Part shown: positions 5,933 to 6,292 of the stretch, piece after piece
Numbering within the stretch: the stretch's first letter is position 1
How the letters are laid out: each line of letters opens with the position of its first letter
Origin: an uncultured Clostridia bacterium
GTDB taxonomy: Bacteria; Bacillota; Clostridia; Christensenellales; CAG-138
Assembly: GCA_946183765.1 (NCBI GenBank)
Contig: CAMHDC010000082.1
Location: forward strand, 1 to 6,292
DNA length: 6,292 nucleotides
Direction: 5' to 3'
Notes under the pieces: model-generated
Seen by the model: the letters and a program-made list of their open reading frames with translations, nothing else
Told to the model about the DNA's origin: nothing
The model's database searches: none
Program-made: the position numbers and the translations under genes

Positions 5933-6292
5933 CTACGCTCCTTCGATCGGCAGGTCCTCTATCAGCACGTCCATGGTGCCGCCGCAGACCATGCCCTCCA
6001 TGGCCGCCACGTCGCCGGTCATGTCCACGGTGACCACCCGGCTCCGGCCCGTGCCGATGAGCCGCCGGGCTGCCAGGATGGCCTGGTTCTCTCCGCAGCC
6101 GCCGCCGATGGTCCCTGCCGCGTTCCCCACCTTGTCCGCGCCCATGAGGGCCCCGCCCTTCACCGGGGTGGACCCTTTGGCGGAGAGCACCAGCAGCAAT
6201 GCGGCGGGACGGGAATCGTCCGCAAGGAAGCGCAGGGCGTCCAGGTCCGTGTTCTGCTGGGGCAATACGCCTTCGCCTGCGGGCAGGGTGTG
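5933..6292 (-). CDS. XdhC/CoxI-family molybdenum hydroxylase maturation protein, 5' end missing
   Basis: The last 119 residues are visible and the frame stays open to the window edge. A TTG at 6265 is a possible start but has no good support, since nine in-frame codons precede it. Visible motifs are KGSTP (39-43 of the fragment), GTIGGGC followed by G-E (60-68) and GMVCGG (100-105), the signature of the XdhC/CoxI domain. XdhC proteins bind the molybdenum cofactor, promote its sulfuration and insert it into xanthine dehydrogenase-type enzymes. The protein stops only 14 residues after CGG, so the Rossmann domain that usually follows is absent from this end. Either it is a single-domain protein or the domains are in reverse order with the Rossmann part upstream. 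It forms an operon with tcdA (one base apart). The family is confident; the exact subtype and the hydroxylase served are unknown. Confidence 0.85.
   Translation of the reverse strand, partial: HTLPAGEGVLPQQNTDLDALRFLADDSRPAALLLVLSAKGSTPVKGGALMGADKVGNAAGTIGGGCGENQAILAARRLIGTGRSRVVTVDMTGDVAAMEGMVCGGTMDVLIEDLPIEGA

Noticed and set aside
5149..6033. A 294-codon plus-strand open frame opposite tcdA and xdhC
   Set aside because: It overlaps the terminator and the end of putP and is antisense to two clear genes; it is a compositional shadow.
5933..6265. XdhC gene starting at the TTG at 6265
   Set aside because: The frame is open for nine more codons to the edge, and no adequate ribosome site was seen at the TTG; a start outside the window is more likely.

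Overview
This window reads as a GC-rich chromosomal segment from a Gram-positive bacterium of the Clostridia type, perhaps the Oscillospiraceae (inference). The signs are strong AGGAGG-type ribosome sites, a clostridial-style DUF2284 protein, a Gram-positive-length aspartate-semialdehyde dehydrogenase and an XdhC-type molybdenum-hydroxylase maturation protein. Only the region between lysR and putP is AT-rich. I see no rRNA, tRNA, CRISPR array, insertion sequence, phage gene or attachment site.

Layout. On the left, a minus-strand pair runs out of the window: a cysteine-rich DUF2284 protein (770-1333), then a tetratricopeptide-repeat protein whose C-terminus lies beyond base 1. Divergent from it is asd (1468-2466, plus), apparently monocistronic and closed by a strong hairpin terminator. 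A LysR-type regulator (2560-3444, minus) converges on asd and diverges from putP (3633-5159, plus), a sodium/proline symporter; a 188-bp AT-rich control region lies between them. A second, probably bidirectional terminator separates putP from a minus-strand operon at the right edge: the C-terminal 119 residues of an XdhC/CoxI-family protein, followed one base later by tcdA (5224-5931).

Function. asd feeds lysine/diaminopimelate, threonine and methionine synthesis. PutP imports proline, for osmotic adaptation or as a nutrient, and the divergent LysR protein is its obvious candidate regulator. TcdA makes the cyclic form of t6A in tRNA. XdhC proteins insert or protect the sulfurated molybdenum cofactor of hydroxylases. 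The DUF2284/TPR pair has no assigned function.

Most of the window is ordinary metabolism, and I do not see a clear undescribed multi-gene system. The points most worth a second look are: a promoter whose predicted start falls exactly on the ATG of the DUF2284 gene (probable leaderless mRNA); the lysR-putP control region, where both promoters have identical hexamers and spacing and each overlaps a different dyad; the DUF2284-TPR coupling; and the unusual end of the XdhC protein.
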